Shown here piece after piece: positions 15,401-26,013 of a stretch of DNA of 64,000 bases (its first letter is position 1; each line of letters starts with the position of its first letter). The position numbers were made by a program, and so were the translations under genes. The notes under the pieces are model-generated. The model ran no database searches. It was not told where the DNA came from and worked only from the letters and a program-made list of their open reading frames with translations. The DNA is from CAVXZE01 sp964615365 (lineage in GTDB: Bacteria > Myxococcota_A > UBA9160 > UBA6930), in NCBI GenBank assembly GCA_964615365.1, contig CAZTOU010000007.1, positions 82,679-146,678 of the forward strand, read 5' to 3'.

Positions 15401-16666
15401 CTAGGTTCCCAGGAATCCCTGGAAGAAGTAGAAGAAGAACACCGAGAGGAGCGCCGCGACGGGAAGCGTCACCACCCACGACACCACGATGTTCCGCACG
15501 ACGCGCAGATCGAGGGCGGCAATACCCCGGGCGAGGCCCACTCCGAGCACCGCTCCCACGATGATGTGGGTGGTGGAGACGGGGATTCCCAGCCGCGAGG
15601 CCAGCACGATGGTGGTGGAGGCAGCCAACACCGCCGCAAAGCCGCGACTCGGCGTGAGCCGGGTGATCCTGCGCCCCACCGTCTCCATGACCCGATAGCC
15701 CCAGGTGCCCAGGCCGATCACGATGCCGGCGCCTCCCACCACGAGCATCCACGGAGCGAGAGTGGCCTTGTCACCGACGACGGCTCCCTCCGCCACGTTT
15801 ACCACGGCAGCGAGAGGGCCGATGGCATTGGCGACGTCGTTCGACCCGTGGGCGAAGCAGACGGCGCAGGCGGTCAGGATCTGCAGCACCACGAAGACCC
15901 TCTCGGTGCCGGCAAAATCGTCGTCACCGTTGTCACCGGGCTGCCCCTGGACCCGCCGCACGAAGATCCAGCCGACCCCGGCGCCGAAGAGACCGAGGAG
16001 GGTCGAGCCGAAGAGCGCCCCAGCCAGATCGAAGTCGAGCCCCATGTTCCTGAGTCCCTTGAAGAGGGTGACGAGGCCGATGGTGAAGAACACGTAGAAG
16101 AAGAAGAAGGGCCCGTAGCGGCGCGCGTTCTCCATGGGCCGCTCGCGATCCAGGATCAGGAAGCGGATCAGCATGAAGGTGAGAAACGCCAGCAAGCCCC
16201 CCAGAAGGGGTGAGGTGATCCAGGAGAGGAGGATCTGCAGCACCTTGCCCCAGGCCACGGCATCGAAGCCGAGCCCGACGACCCCGAAGCCAACGATGGC
16301 TCCCACGATGGAGTGGGTGGTGGAGACGGGCATTCCCCAGAACGTGGCGACCACCAGCAAGGTGGCCGCCGCGGCGAGTGAGGCGAGCATACCGTGGAGC
16401 AGGATCTCTCCGTTCAGCGCGACGACCTGCGCGTCGAGCATGCCCTTGCGCACCGTATCGGTGACGTGGCCGCCCGCCAGGATGGCCCCAGCGAACTCGA
16501 AGATGCCGGCAATAACGACGGCTCCGCCGATCGTGATCGCGCCCGAGCCGAGGCTGGTGCCCATGGCGTTGGCCACGTCGTTCGCCCCGATGGCCCAGGC
16601 CATGTAGAGCGCCAGGACTCCCCCGATCCAGACCGCGGCCGGTATGTCGAAGAGCCAGGTCTCCAG
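15401..16666 (-). CDS. pit: PiT-family inorganic phosphate transporter, copy 1
   Basis: The first gene of the duplicated phosphate-transport operon encodes 421 residues with the same architecture as copy 2: 'MAWAIGANDVANAMGTSLG', 'GMPVSTTHSIVGAI', 'CFAHGSNDVANAIGPLAAVV' and 'GIPVSTTHIIVGAVLGVG'. The linker between halves has a more acidic insert ('QPGDNGDDDFAGTERV') than its paralogue. The first ATG (16603) would lose helix 1, whereas a CTG at 16666 gives 'LETWLFDIPAAVWIGGVLAL' and is preceded by ggggggtggacg. The paralogue has a TTG at the same place. I therefore annotate the CTG with moderate certainty. A TetR gene starts divergently 240 bases away, and the region between is the likely control region. 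Confidence 0.82.
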   Translation of the reverse strand: METWLFDIPAAVWIGGVLALYMAWAIGANDVANAMGTSLGSGAITIGGAVVIAGIFEFAGAILAGGHVTDTVRKGMLDAQVVALNGEILLHGMLASLAAAATLLVVATFWGMPVSTTHSIVGAIVGFGVVGLGFDAVAWGKVLQILLSWITSPLLGGLLAFLTFMLIRFLILDRERPMENARRYGPFFFFYVFFTIGLVTLFKGLRNMGLDFDLAGALFGSTLLGLFGAGVGWIFVRRVQGQPGDNGDDDFAGTERVFVVLQILTACAVCFAHGSNDVANAIGPLAAVVNVAEGAVVGDKATLAPWMLVVGGAGIVIGLGTWGYRVMETVGRRITRLTPSRGFAAVLAASTTIVLASRLGIPVSTTHIIVGAVLGVGLARGIAALDLRVVRNIVVSWVVTLPVAALLSVFFFYFFQGFLGT

Positions 16667-16906
16667 CGTCCACCCCCCAGAGCGCGGAGCTTGCGGGCGA
16701 GATTGGACGGGTGGGTATCACGAGCGGCCCGGCGACACAAGGCCGACTGCCGCATCGGTCTGGCAAGCGGTCCTGGCTGCGGCTGTGGCGCTTAGAGCGA
16801 GAATCGGGTGCACTCTCCGCGACGAGGCGCTCGCTTCGCTGCGCGGTCCCTCGCAGGGGGAGGACGGGAGGATTCCGGGGTTGGCAGACAGGACGGTGGC
16901 TGCGTC

Positions 16907-17512
16907 GTGAGTGAGGGAGACGGAAACCTCCGCCAGCCGGGCCGTCCGCGCAGCGACCGGATCCACGAGGCGATTCTCGACGCGACGCTGGCGCTGCTGC
17001 GCGAGACCGGATTCTCGGGCCTCGCCATCGAGGGGGTCGCGACCCGGGCGGGAGTCGGCAAGGCGACCATCTACCGGCGCTGGACGTCCAAGGTCCCGCT
17101 CGTCATCGAGGCGATGCAGCGGCTTCCGGAGATCCCGACACCCGATACCGGAAGCCTCGCCGAGGATCTGACCGAGGTGCTCCGGAGCTCGATCGACGTC
17201 CTTCGCGGCACCCCGCTCGCCCACGTGCTCCCGAGCCTGGTAGGCGAGCGGAACCGCGACCCCGAGCTCTCGCTGGCCCTCGACGGGTTCGTCGCGGAGC
17301 GGCGCAGGCCGCTCCTCCGCATGCTCGAGCGAGCCGTCGAGCGCGGGGAGCTGCCTCCCGACGCGGACCTCGAGCTGGGAGTCGATCTCATCCTGGGCCC
17401 GTTCGTGGTCCGCCTCTTCTTCACCGCCGGCCGGGTCGATCCGCATCTCGTCCAGCCGATCGTCGAAGCGGTGATCCGAGGTCTGGGAGGCACCGTCGAG
17501 CCGAAGCGGTGA
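16907..17512 (+). CDS. TetR/AcrR-family transcriptional regulator
   Basis: The GTG at 16907 gives 201 residues. Residues 14-62 are the helix-turn-helix DNA-binding domain: 'RSDRIHEAILDATLALLRET', then 'GFSGLAIEGVATRAGVGKAT' and 'IYRRWTSKVPLVIEAM', which match the TetR_N consensus closely. The remainder is an all-helical ligand-binding and dimerisation domain of the TetR_C type ('VLPSLVGERNRDPELSLALD', 'LELGVDLILGPFVVRLFF'). It is transcribed divergently from the pit-DUF47 operon, whose promoter it could control together with its own, and the histidine-kinase gene follows in the same direction after 72 bases. Its ligand and targets are unknown. Confidence 0.88.
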   Translation: MSEGDGNLRQPGRPRSDRIHEAILDATLALLRETGFSGLAIEGVATRAGVGKATIYRRWTSKVPLVIEAMQRLPEIPTPDTGSLAEDLTEVLRSSIDVLRGTPLAHVLPSLVGERNRDPELSLALDGFVAERRRPLLRMLERAVERGELPPDADLELGVDLILGPFVVRLFFTAGRVDPHLVQPIVEAVIRGLGGTVEPKR

Positions 17513-17584
17513 GCGAGCCCTGGTTGCGCGCGCCTCCGCCACTGATGATACTCCGCGCGGTCGGCGCAGGGAGAAGGGAGAGCG

Positions 17585-19423
17585 GTGAGGACGGGGGCGA
17601 TCCTAGGAGAGAGGCTCTCCGATGGCGGTGGTCTCGCCCTGTGCATCGGCGCCGCCGCGTCGGTCTTCGTCTTCGACCTCTTCGTGAATCTCGGTCACCT
17701 GGCCGCCGCCCCCTACGCAGCCGTGGTGCTGCTCTCCCTGATCGGCGGGAGCATCAGGCGAACCCTCCAGATCGCAACCCTGACCAGCGTTCTCGCCCTC
17801 GCCGGCTTCGAGCTCGCTCGAGAGCAGGGCGGGCTCTGGCAAGGCTTCGCCGATCGAGGTCTCGCCCTCGTCATCATCTGGGGGATCGCCCTCCTCGACA
17901 ACCAACGGCGCACCGTGCTGTCTCGCCTCCGGCTTCGCGATCTGGCGATTCACTCGGCGAGCAACGGGATCGTCCTCGCCGACGCCACCCAGCCCGGCTG
18001 CCCGATCATCTACGCCAACGAGGCATTCGAGCGAATGTGGGGCTACAGCGGCGACGAGATCATCGGCCGCAACCTCTTCTTCCCGCGCGGCGACGGCGGA
18101 GGGCAGCCGGCCCAAGCGGTTCTCCGCGCCGCCATCGCCGAGGGACGCTCTGCGCGGGTGACCGTCTGCGAGTCTCGAAAGGACGGGACCCCCTTCTGGA
18201 ACGAATGCTTGCTCTCGCCGATCCGAGATCGCAACGGCGTGCTCACACACTTCATCGCGATCCACGAAGACGTCACCGAGCAAAAGGACACGGAGGTGCT
18301 GCTTCAGGAGAGCATCGCGAGCACCCAGGCGATCCTGGAGGCGGCCGTCAACGGAATCATCACCATCGACAAGTCCGGAGTCATCCAATCGGCCAACGAA
18401 GCCATCGAACGGATCTTCGGCTACACGAAGGACGAGATCCTGGGGCGACGCCTCGGCGATCTGGTTCCACCGTCCGATCGGGAGGAATTCAACAGCACCC
18501 TGTCGCATTCACTGGAGACCGGAAACAGCCAGATCGTGGGCGCGACGCGCGAAATCATCGGGCAGCGCAAGGATGGAACGACCTTTCCCATGGAGCTGGG
18601 CGTCGGTGAGGCGCGTATCGGAGACCTCCGGATCTTCGCCGGAATCACGCGCGATCTCACCGAGCGCAGGCGCGCCGCGGCGGCGCTGCTCGAGACGGAA
18701 CGCCGAGCGCGGGCTGCCGAGGAGCTCGCCTCGATCGGCACCCTCACCGCCGGACTCGCCCACGAGGTGGGGGGACCCATGAACGTCATCCTTGGCTACG
18801 CGCAGATGATCGAGAACTCCACCTCCGAGGAGACCGTCCGCGACCGCGCCCGAATCATCCGCGAACAGGTGAGTCGCATCTCGGGGATCATCGAGACGCT
18901 TCTCGCCTTCGCGCGCCCTCGGCCGGTCCAGAAGCGCCCCGTCCAGATGGAGAGGACCCTGACCGAGGTGTTGAGATTCCTGTCTGAGGAGCTGCGCAAG
19001 CGCCGCGTCTCAGTCGAGCAGCGCCTGGAACCGGTACCGGCGATTCGCGGAGACGCCGCCAAGCTTCAGCAGCTATTCCTGAACCTGTTTCTCAACGCGC
19101 TGGACGCGATGCCCGACGGCGGCACCCTTCGCGTGAGCGTCGAGCCCTGCGAGCCGGGCGAGGTGGAGGTCCGGGTGGCGGACGACGGCACGGGAATCCC
19201 GCCCGAGGCGCTGGCGAAGATCTTCGAGCCCTTCTTCACCTCCAAGCCTCGCGGCAAGGGAAGCGGGCTCGGCCTGGCAGTGGCGAAGGGGATCGTCTCC
19301 GACCACGACGGCCGGATCGACGTCGCGAGTGAGCTGGACAAGGGCACCGAGTTCCGCGTGTCGTTTCCGATGGACGCAGCCTCCAGTCACCCCAGCGGGT
19401 CGGAGGAGAGCGAAGCTCGGTAG
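17585..19423 (+). CDS. Membrane-bound PAS/LOV-like sensor histidine kinase
   Basis: The 612-residue protein starts at a GTG behind agggagagc. Residues 15-110 contain four hydrophobic segments, the membrane sensor part. The first PAS domain (about 118-235) resembles a LOV domain in overall sequence ('IIYANEAFERMWGYSGDEII', 'RKDGTPFWNECLLSPIRD'), but the photoreactive Cys of the usual GRNCRFLQ motif is absent ('GRNLFFPRGDG'). A second PAS (about 245-360) follows. The kinase core has the H-box 'GLAHEVGGPMNVILGYAQMI', the N-box 'LFLNLFLNALDAMPDGG', the G1 box 'VADDGTGIPPEAL' and the F/G2 boxes 'EPFFTSKPRGKGSGLGLAV'. The single-domain response regulator 125 bases downstream is its likely partner. 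Confidence 0.9.
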   Translation: MRTGAILGERLSDGGGLALCIGAAASVFVFDLFVNLGHLAAAPYAAVVLLSLIGGSIRRTLQIATLTSVLALAGFELAREQGGLWQGFADRGLALVIIWGIALLDNQRRTVLSRLRLRDLAIHSASNGIVLADATQPGCPIIYANEAFERMWGYSGDEIIGRNLFFPRGDGGGQPAQAVLRAAIAEGRSARVTVCESRKDGTPFWNECLLSPIRDRNGVLTHFIAIHEDVTEQKDTEVLLQESIASTQAILEAAVNGIITIDKSGVIQSANEAIERIFGYTKDEILGRRLGDLVPPSDREEFNSTLSHSLETGNSQIVGATREIIGQRKDGTTFPMELGVGEARIGDLRIFAGITRDLTERRRAAAALLETERRARAAEELASIGTLTAGLAHEVGGPMNVILGYAQMIENSTSEETVRDRARIIREQVSRISGIIETLLAFARPRPVQKRPVQMERTLTEVLRFLSEELRKRRVSVEQRLEPVPAIRGDAAKLQQLFLNLFLNALDAMPDGGTLRVSVEPCEPGEVEVRVADDGTGIPPEALAKIFEPFFTSKPRGKGSGLGLAVAKGIVSDHDGRIDVASELDKGTEFRVSFPMDAASSHPSGSEESEAR

Positions 19424-19548
19424 CGCGAGCCGCGCTTGTAGCGCATTCCCCCCCAGCCGCACCGAGGCTGGGTCAATGCGGAAACCTGCCCCACTGGAGG
19501 AGATTTTCCGCACCTCGAGTCGGCACGGCGCATGCATGTCATTCCGAT

Positions 19549-19950
19549 GTGGACTGGACCGGCTCGATACTCGTGGTCGACGACGACCTCGCGACCCGCG
19601 AGATGGTAGTCGCGATGCTGCGCGAGGAGAGAATCCGAGCCCGCTCCGTGGGAAGCGTCGACGAAGCCGTGAAGGCCCTCGGACAGGGAGCCTTCGACGC
19701 CATCCTCAGCGACGTTCGGATGCCGGGAAAGGATGGATTCACCCTGCTTCGCGAAATGCGCGACCGCGGAGATCGGATCCCCGTGATTCTCATGACCTCC
19801 TTCGCGACCTCGGAGACGGCCCACGACGCCCGGGCTGCAGGAGCGTTCGACTGCCTCCTCAAGCCCTTCTCACGCTCTGCGCTCACCGAGACGGTGCGCC
19901 GCGCGATCGACGCCAAGGCGACGGAGAACGACCCGGTCACCTGCACCTGA
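19549..19950 (+). CDS. Single-domain response regulator
   Basis: The 133-residue protein is a stand-alone receiver domain with no output domain. The acidic pocket is Asp11-Asp12 ('ILVVDDDLA'), the phosphoacceptor is Asp55 ('ILSDVRMPGKDG'), and the switch residues are Thr83 ('LMTSF') and Lys105 ('LLKPFS'). Such CheY-like proteins act by protein-protein contact or in a phosphorelay. It follows the PAS histidine kinase on the same strand, so it is the probable cognate receiver. The GTG at 19549 has no good Shine-Dalgarno; no better in-frame start fits the domain. Confidence 0.87.
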   Translation: MDWTGSILVVDDDLATREMVVAMLREERIRARSVGSVDEAVKALGQGAFDAILSDVRMPGKDGFTLLREMRDRGDRIPVILMTSFATSETAHDARAAGAFDCLLKPFSRSALTETVRRAIDAKATENDPVTCT

Positions 19951-20248
19951 CACCGCGGTCACACTCCGGAGCGTGTCCGTGGCGCGGGAAAGCGAGCCCT
20001 CTGAACTCCCGAGACGGATCACCTCATCGGAGTGGGGTGAAATGCACCATCGTTGCCGTTGTTGCCCCACGAGGTGGCCCGGCAGGTTCATCGCTTATCC
20101 CCTCGGGGTGACGCACCGCGCAACGACCGGTTGCCTCGCCTGCCGCCTCGCCGGCTTCGCCTCACTCTCTTCTCGATGGGGCCTCGGGGCCGCTCTATAT
20201 TCCCAGCTGTGCTCCGCGGGCGAGAGGCCCGGAGCGATGGGGGATCGC

Positions 20249-22363
<2,115 letters not shown>

Positions 22364-22394
22364 GCCAGGCGCGGCGTACTCCGGAGCGCGCGGG

Positions 22395-24584
22395 ATGAGC
22401 GCTCGCCCGCACCTCCGAGAGCTCGCCGACCGGATGGGCATCCTTCCCTCCTATCGCGCGGGGCCAGACGACGAGGAGCGCCAGACCTCCGACGCCACGC
22501 GCGTTCGACTGCTCGAGGCGATGGGGATGGATGCGGCGACGGAGGCCGCGGCTGCCGAGGCGCTGCGCGCCCTCGCCGCGCGCGAGCAGTCCCGTCTGGT
22601 GGAGCCGGTGGTCGTCGTCACCCGGGGTGGGGACTCCGGGAAGCTGGCACTGCGCCTCCCCCCGGAAGACGAAACGCCTGTCGAGTGGTCCCTCGAGCTC
22701 CAGAGCGAGGACGGTCGCCACGAGCGGGCCGAGGGTCGCGTCGCCTCCGTGGGGCACCGAGCCGCGCTCCGGCTTCCGATTCCGGGAGCGTCGCTCGGCC
22801 CCGGATACCATTCACTCCGGGTCGCGGTGGAACGGCGTGGGCGGTGCCAGGAAGCGCAGCAGATGCGCATCGTCGCTCCCCGCCGCTGCACCACCGTCGA
22901 GGACAAGATCGGAGCGGGGCGCGCCTACGGCCTGTGGGCCAACCTCTACTCCGTCCGCAGCACGAGGGGATGGGGCGCGGGAGACCTCGGGGCTCTCCGC
23001 GCTCTCCTCCAGTTCGCCTCCGAGGAGGGTGCTGCCTTCGTCGGTGTGAATCCTCTGCACGCGCTCTGGAACCGGGCTGAACACATCAGCCCCTACGCAC
23101 CGATCAGTCGACTCCACCGGAGCCTCCTGTACCTCGAGATCGAAGCGGTTCCGGAGCTCTCCTCGTGCTCGGCGGCGCGGGAGCGGGCGGGCTCTCCGGA
23201 ACAGGCGCGGATCCTGGAGCGCCTGCGCGCGGCCTCCGAGATCGACTACGAGCAGGTGGTCGCGGCGAAGCGGGCCGTCCTGGAGCTCCTGCACGAAACC
23301 TTCGCTGCAGAGCACCGGGGCGCGGACACGCCCAGAGGCCGCGACTACCAGCGCTACCTGGAGCAGGGGGGGCGCACGCTCCGGGATTTCGCATCCTTTC
23401 TCGCGCTGGCCGAGCATCTGTCCCCCGCCCCCCAGGAGCCCGGCTGGCGGAGCTGGCCGGCGCAGTACCAGAGCCCGGACTCCGCCGCGGTGCACCGGTT
23501 TCGCGAGGAGCACGGCGAGTCGGTCGACTTCCATTGCTGGGTGCAGTTCGAGCTCGACCGCCAGCTACGAGAGATGGCGGGTGTGGTGCACAACCTGGGG
23601 CTGCCGATCGGGATCTACGGCGACCTCGCCATCGGGAGCTCGACCGGCGGAAGCGACACCTGGGCCTTCCCGGACCTCTTCGCCGAGGGAGCGGAGGTCG
23701 GAGCGCCACCGGACGAGTTCGCCCCGGCCGGCCAGAACTGGGGATTCCCGCCCCTCGACCCGCACCGGCTCCGCGCCCAGTCCTACCGCTACTGGACAGA
23801 GCTGCTGCGCAGCGCGTTCGCCCACGCGGGCGCGCTCCGCATCGATCACGTGATGGGCCTGTTCCGGCTCTACTGGATACCCGGAGACCGCGCGGCCACG
23901 GAGGGAGCCTACGTTCGCTATCCGGCGCGCGATCTCCTTGGCATTCTCGCCCTCGAGAGCCGGCGATCCGGAGCCCTCGTGGTGGGGGAGGATCTCGGGA
24001 CGGTGCCCCGGGGTCTGGCCGCCCAGCTCGCGAGCTGGGGGATTCTCTCTTCTCGTGTCCTCTACTTCGAGCGGCGCGGCGGATCCTTCCGACCCTCGAA
24101 GCACTACTCCCGGCGCTCTCTGGTGACGGCCAACACCCACGACCTGGCGCCCCTCGCCGGCTTCCTCTCCGGCCGTGATCTGCTGCTGCAACGCCGGGCC
24201 AGGCGGATCGCCAGCGATGAAGAGCTCGCCCTCCTGCAGGGCCGACGAGATCGCGACTGCGCTGCGCTGCGGCGCCGCCTCGTCCGCGAGGGGCTGCTGC
24301 CGAGGGGCGCCTCCCGGCTCGACCAGGGTCAGATCGCCCCCGCGGTCACGGGATTCCTGTGCCGGACACCGGCGCCCCTGGTCGGACTCTCTCTCGACGA
24401 CCTAGTCGGCGAAACCGAGCCGGTGAACCTTCCGGGAGTCGACGCGGAGCATCACCGGAGCTGGACGAGGCGGATGCGGGTCTCGCTTGGCGAGTTTCCC
24501 CGGAACCCCTTGGTGCGGGCGTCGCTCCGGGCGATTCCCGCGGAGCGCCGGATCGGCGAGCGGCACCCAGCCATCACTCGGTGA
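22395..24584 (+). CDS. malQ: 4-alpha-glucanotransferase (amylomaltase)
   Basis: GH77 enzyme that transfers maltodextrin segments between chains in the cytoplasm; 729 residues with a long N-terminal extension (about 170 residues, beta-rich from 'VEPVVVVTRGG' on), as in E. coli MalQ. The catalytic part carries 'YGLWANLYSVRSTRGWGAGD', the nucleophile Asp in 'GALRIDHVMGLFRLYWIP', the acid/base Glu in 'ALVVGEDLGTVPRGL' and the third carboxylate in 'TANTHDLAPLAGFL'. The C-terminus ends in the usual 'RRMRVSLGEFPRNPLVRASL'. It follows glgX closely, so both are probably co-transcribed and handle the products of glucan phosphorolysis. Its last 183 bases overlap, antisense, the 3' end of the convergent glycosyltransferase gene. 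Confidence 0.93.
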   Translation: MSARPHLRELADRMGILPSYRAGPDDEERQTSDATRVRLLEAMGMDAATEAAAAEALRALAAREQSRLVEPVVVVTRGGDSGKLALRLPPEDETPVEWSLELQSEDGRHERAEGRVASVGHRAALRLPIPGASLGPGYHSLRVAVERRGRCQEAQQMRIVAPRRCTTVEDKIGAGRAYGLWANLYSVRSTRGWGAGDLGALRALLQFASEEGAAFVGVNPLHALWNRAEHISPYAPISRLHRSLLYLEIEAVPELSSCSAARERAGSPEQARILERLRAASEIDYEQVVAAKRAVLELLHETFAAEHRGADTPRGRDYQRYLEQGGRTLRDFASFLALAEHLSPAPQEPGWRSWPAQYQSPDSAAVHRFREEHGESVDFHCWVQFELDRQLREMAGVVHNLGLPIGIYGDLAIGSSTGGSDTWAFPDLFAEGAEVGAPPDEFAPAGQNWGFPPLDPHRLRAQSYRYWTELLRSAFAHAGALRIDHVMGLFRLYWIPGDRAATEGAYVRYPARDLLGILALESRRSGALVVGEDLGTVPRGLAAQLASWGILSSRVLYFERRGGSFRPSKHYSRRSLVTANTHDLAPLAGFLSGRDLLLQRRARRIASDEELALLQGRRDRDCAALRRRLVREGLLPRGASRLDQGQIAPAVTGFLCRTPAPLVGLSLDDLVGETEPVNLPGVDAEHHRSWTRRMRVSLGEFPRNPLVRASLRAIPAERRIGERHPAITR

Positions 24585-25829
24585 GCTGGTCTCGCGGTCG
24601 AGATCCACGCGGGGGAGAAGGACCCGCTCCAGCACCTCGGGCCAGGCGTAGCGCCGCGCCGTCGACTGGCCCGCTCGACGCATGGCGCGTGCCTCGAAGG
24701 GGTTGGCGGACAGCCGGCGGTAGAGACCCAGAAACTCCCGAGGCTCTGCGGTCTGCAGCACCAACGCATTCTGGCCGGCGACCGCGTACTCCTCTCCCGA
24801 ACAGCCGGTACAGGCGACCCCCCCGGCTGCCATGGTCTCGAGGCCCACCAGCCCGAAGGGCTCGTGACCGCTGTTCGCCAGCACCGTGTCGGATGCTCGA
24901 AACAGCGCACGCCGCGCCTCCGGATCGACGCGCGAGGTCAGATTGACGACGTCGGCATCGCCCACCTCACCCAGAGCCTCGAGAAAGCCCTGGGGCCCCG
25001 TTCCTCGCCAGCCCCGCTCGATGACGCGGAGGCCCTGGCAGCGCGCGCTTCCGAGGACCTCCTCGCCGTGCGGCTCGGAGCCGCCGCGGGCGATCAGCAG
25101 GGGACGCCAGCCCCGCCGCTTCATCTCGGCGACGATCGAGATGGTGGCGAGCCAGCGCTTGTCCGGGTCCCACCTCGCCATCTTGGTGAGCAGCGTCCGG
25201 TCGCGAAGGCGGCGGCGCAGCTCCCTCACCGCGCTCCGCTCCGGCGGATCGAACGCATCCGCAGAGAGACCGTTGGGGATCACCATCGGGCTCATCCCGA
25301 TCCCGCACATGCAGTGTTTCATGTATCGGCTCACCGTGGTGATCAGCGCCGCCTCGCGCAGGCGATCCCAGGAGATCCGCCCGAAGCCGTAGGTGTTGTT
25401 GGCGTTCCAGAGAATGCTGACGCGATCCCGCAGCCCGAGCGTCGACAACAGCCAATGGAGGTGAAGGACCGCTTCGGTCGTCTGCCACTCCTCGGCGAGG
25501 ATGACCGCCCGGTCACCTCGAAGCAGCCGAGGGCGCAGCAGCTCGTTCACCAGGAAAGGGGGAAGCGACCGCGCGAACTCGGCCTCCTTGCCCTCCTCTC
25601 CATGGTAGACACCGCCAGGGTGATATCGGCTGATCCACTGGACCCAGCGGTGCAGATGAAGATCCCCTCGCTTCTCGTGCCCCGGAAGGTCGGGATCCCC
25701 GACGAACCACAGATGGGTCTCGAAGCCGAGGGACGCGAGGGCGCCGGTCAATCCCTCGACGCGAGTCGCGAGCCCGCCCGCGCGCGAGTAGGGATCGACT
25801 CCCTCGAACGAGAGCACGTGGAATTGCAT
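24402..25829 (-). CDS. Glycosyltransferase, GT4 (glycogen-synthase-like GT-B) family
   Basis: The protein has the GT-B fold. The N-domain opens 'MQFHVLSFEGVDPYSRAGGL', where Arg-Ala-Gly-Gly-Leu is the donor-binding glycine loop. A basic donor pocket follows in 'RTLLTKMARWDPDKRWLATI', and the C-domain has 'VLANSGHEPFGLVGLETMAA', the E-x7-E motif of GT4 retaining transferases. I chose the ATG at 25829; an in-frame ATG 12 codons earlier is possible. Convergent to malQ and divergent from glgP, it belongs to the alpha-glucan cluster and may elongate a storage or exported glucan. The last 60 residues are Arg/Pro-rich read-through over the malQ 3' end and probably contribute nothing to the fold. Confidence 0.78.
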   Translation of the reverse strand: MQFHVLSFEGVDPYSRAGGLATRVEGLTGALASLGFETHLWFVGDPDLPGHEKRGDLHLHRWVQWISRYHPGGVYHGEEGKEAEFARSLPPFLVNELLRPRLLRGDRAVILAEEWQTTEAVLHLHWLLSTLGLRDRVSILWNANNTYGFGRISWDRLREAALITTVSRYMKHCMCGIGMSPMVIPNGLSADAFDPPERSAVRELRRRLRDRTLLTKMARWDPDKRWLATISIVAEMKRRGWRPLLIARGGSEPHGEEVLGSARCQGLRVIERGWRGTGPQGFLEALGEVGDADVVNLTSRVDPEARRALFRASDTVLANSGHEPFGLVGLETMAAGGVACTGCSGEEYAVAGQNALVLQTAEPREFLGLYRRLSANPFEARAMRRAGQSTARRYAWPEVLERVLLPRVDLDRETSSPSDGWVPLADPALRGNRPERRPHQGVPGKLAKRDPHPPRPAPVMLRVDSRKVHRLGFAD

Positions 25830-26013
25830 GGGGGGAATGCTCCAATCCCGCCGACCGGGCTCCATCTTCCCGAATACCTCACCATGGTCGCGATGTCACC
25901 CGAAAAAGTCCGAGAGCGTCGGCACGGCGTGCCTTTTTCTGGCGTCGCCGAGCCGCCTGTTCGATATCTTCGCCGTTGTCCGCGGATGCGCGGGATGGGG
26001 GAAGGAGAGGACC

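Noticed and set aside
13440..15752. A 770-codon open frame on the minus strand spanning pit, DUF47 and part of the next pit gene
   Set aside because: Only its last 420 codons encode protein-like sequence (PiT copy 2). The upstream part is an Arg/Gly-rich alternative frame of the DUF47 and pit genes.
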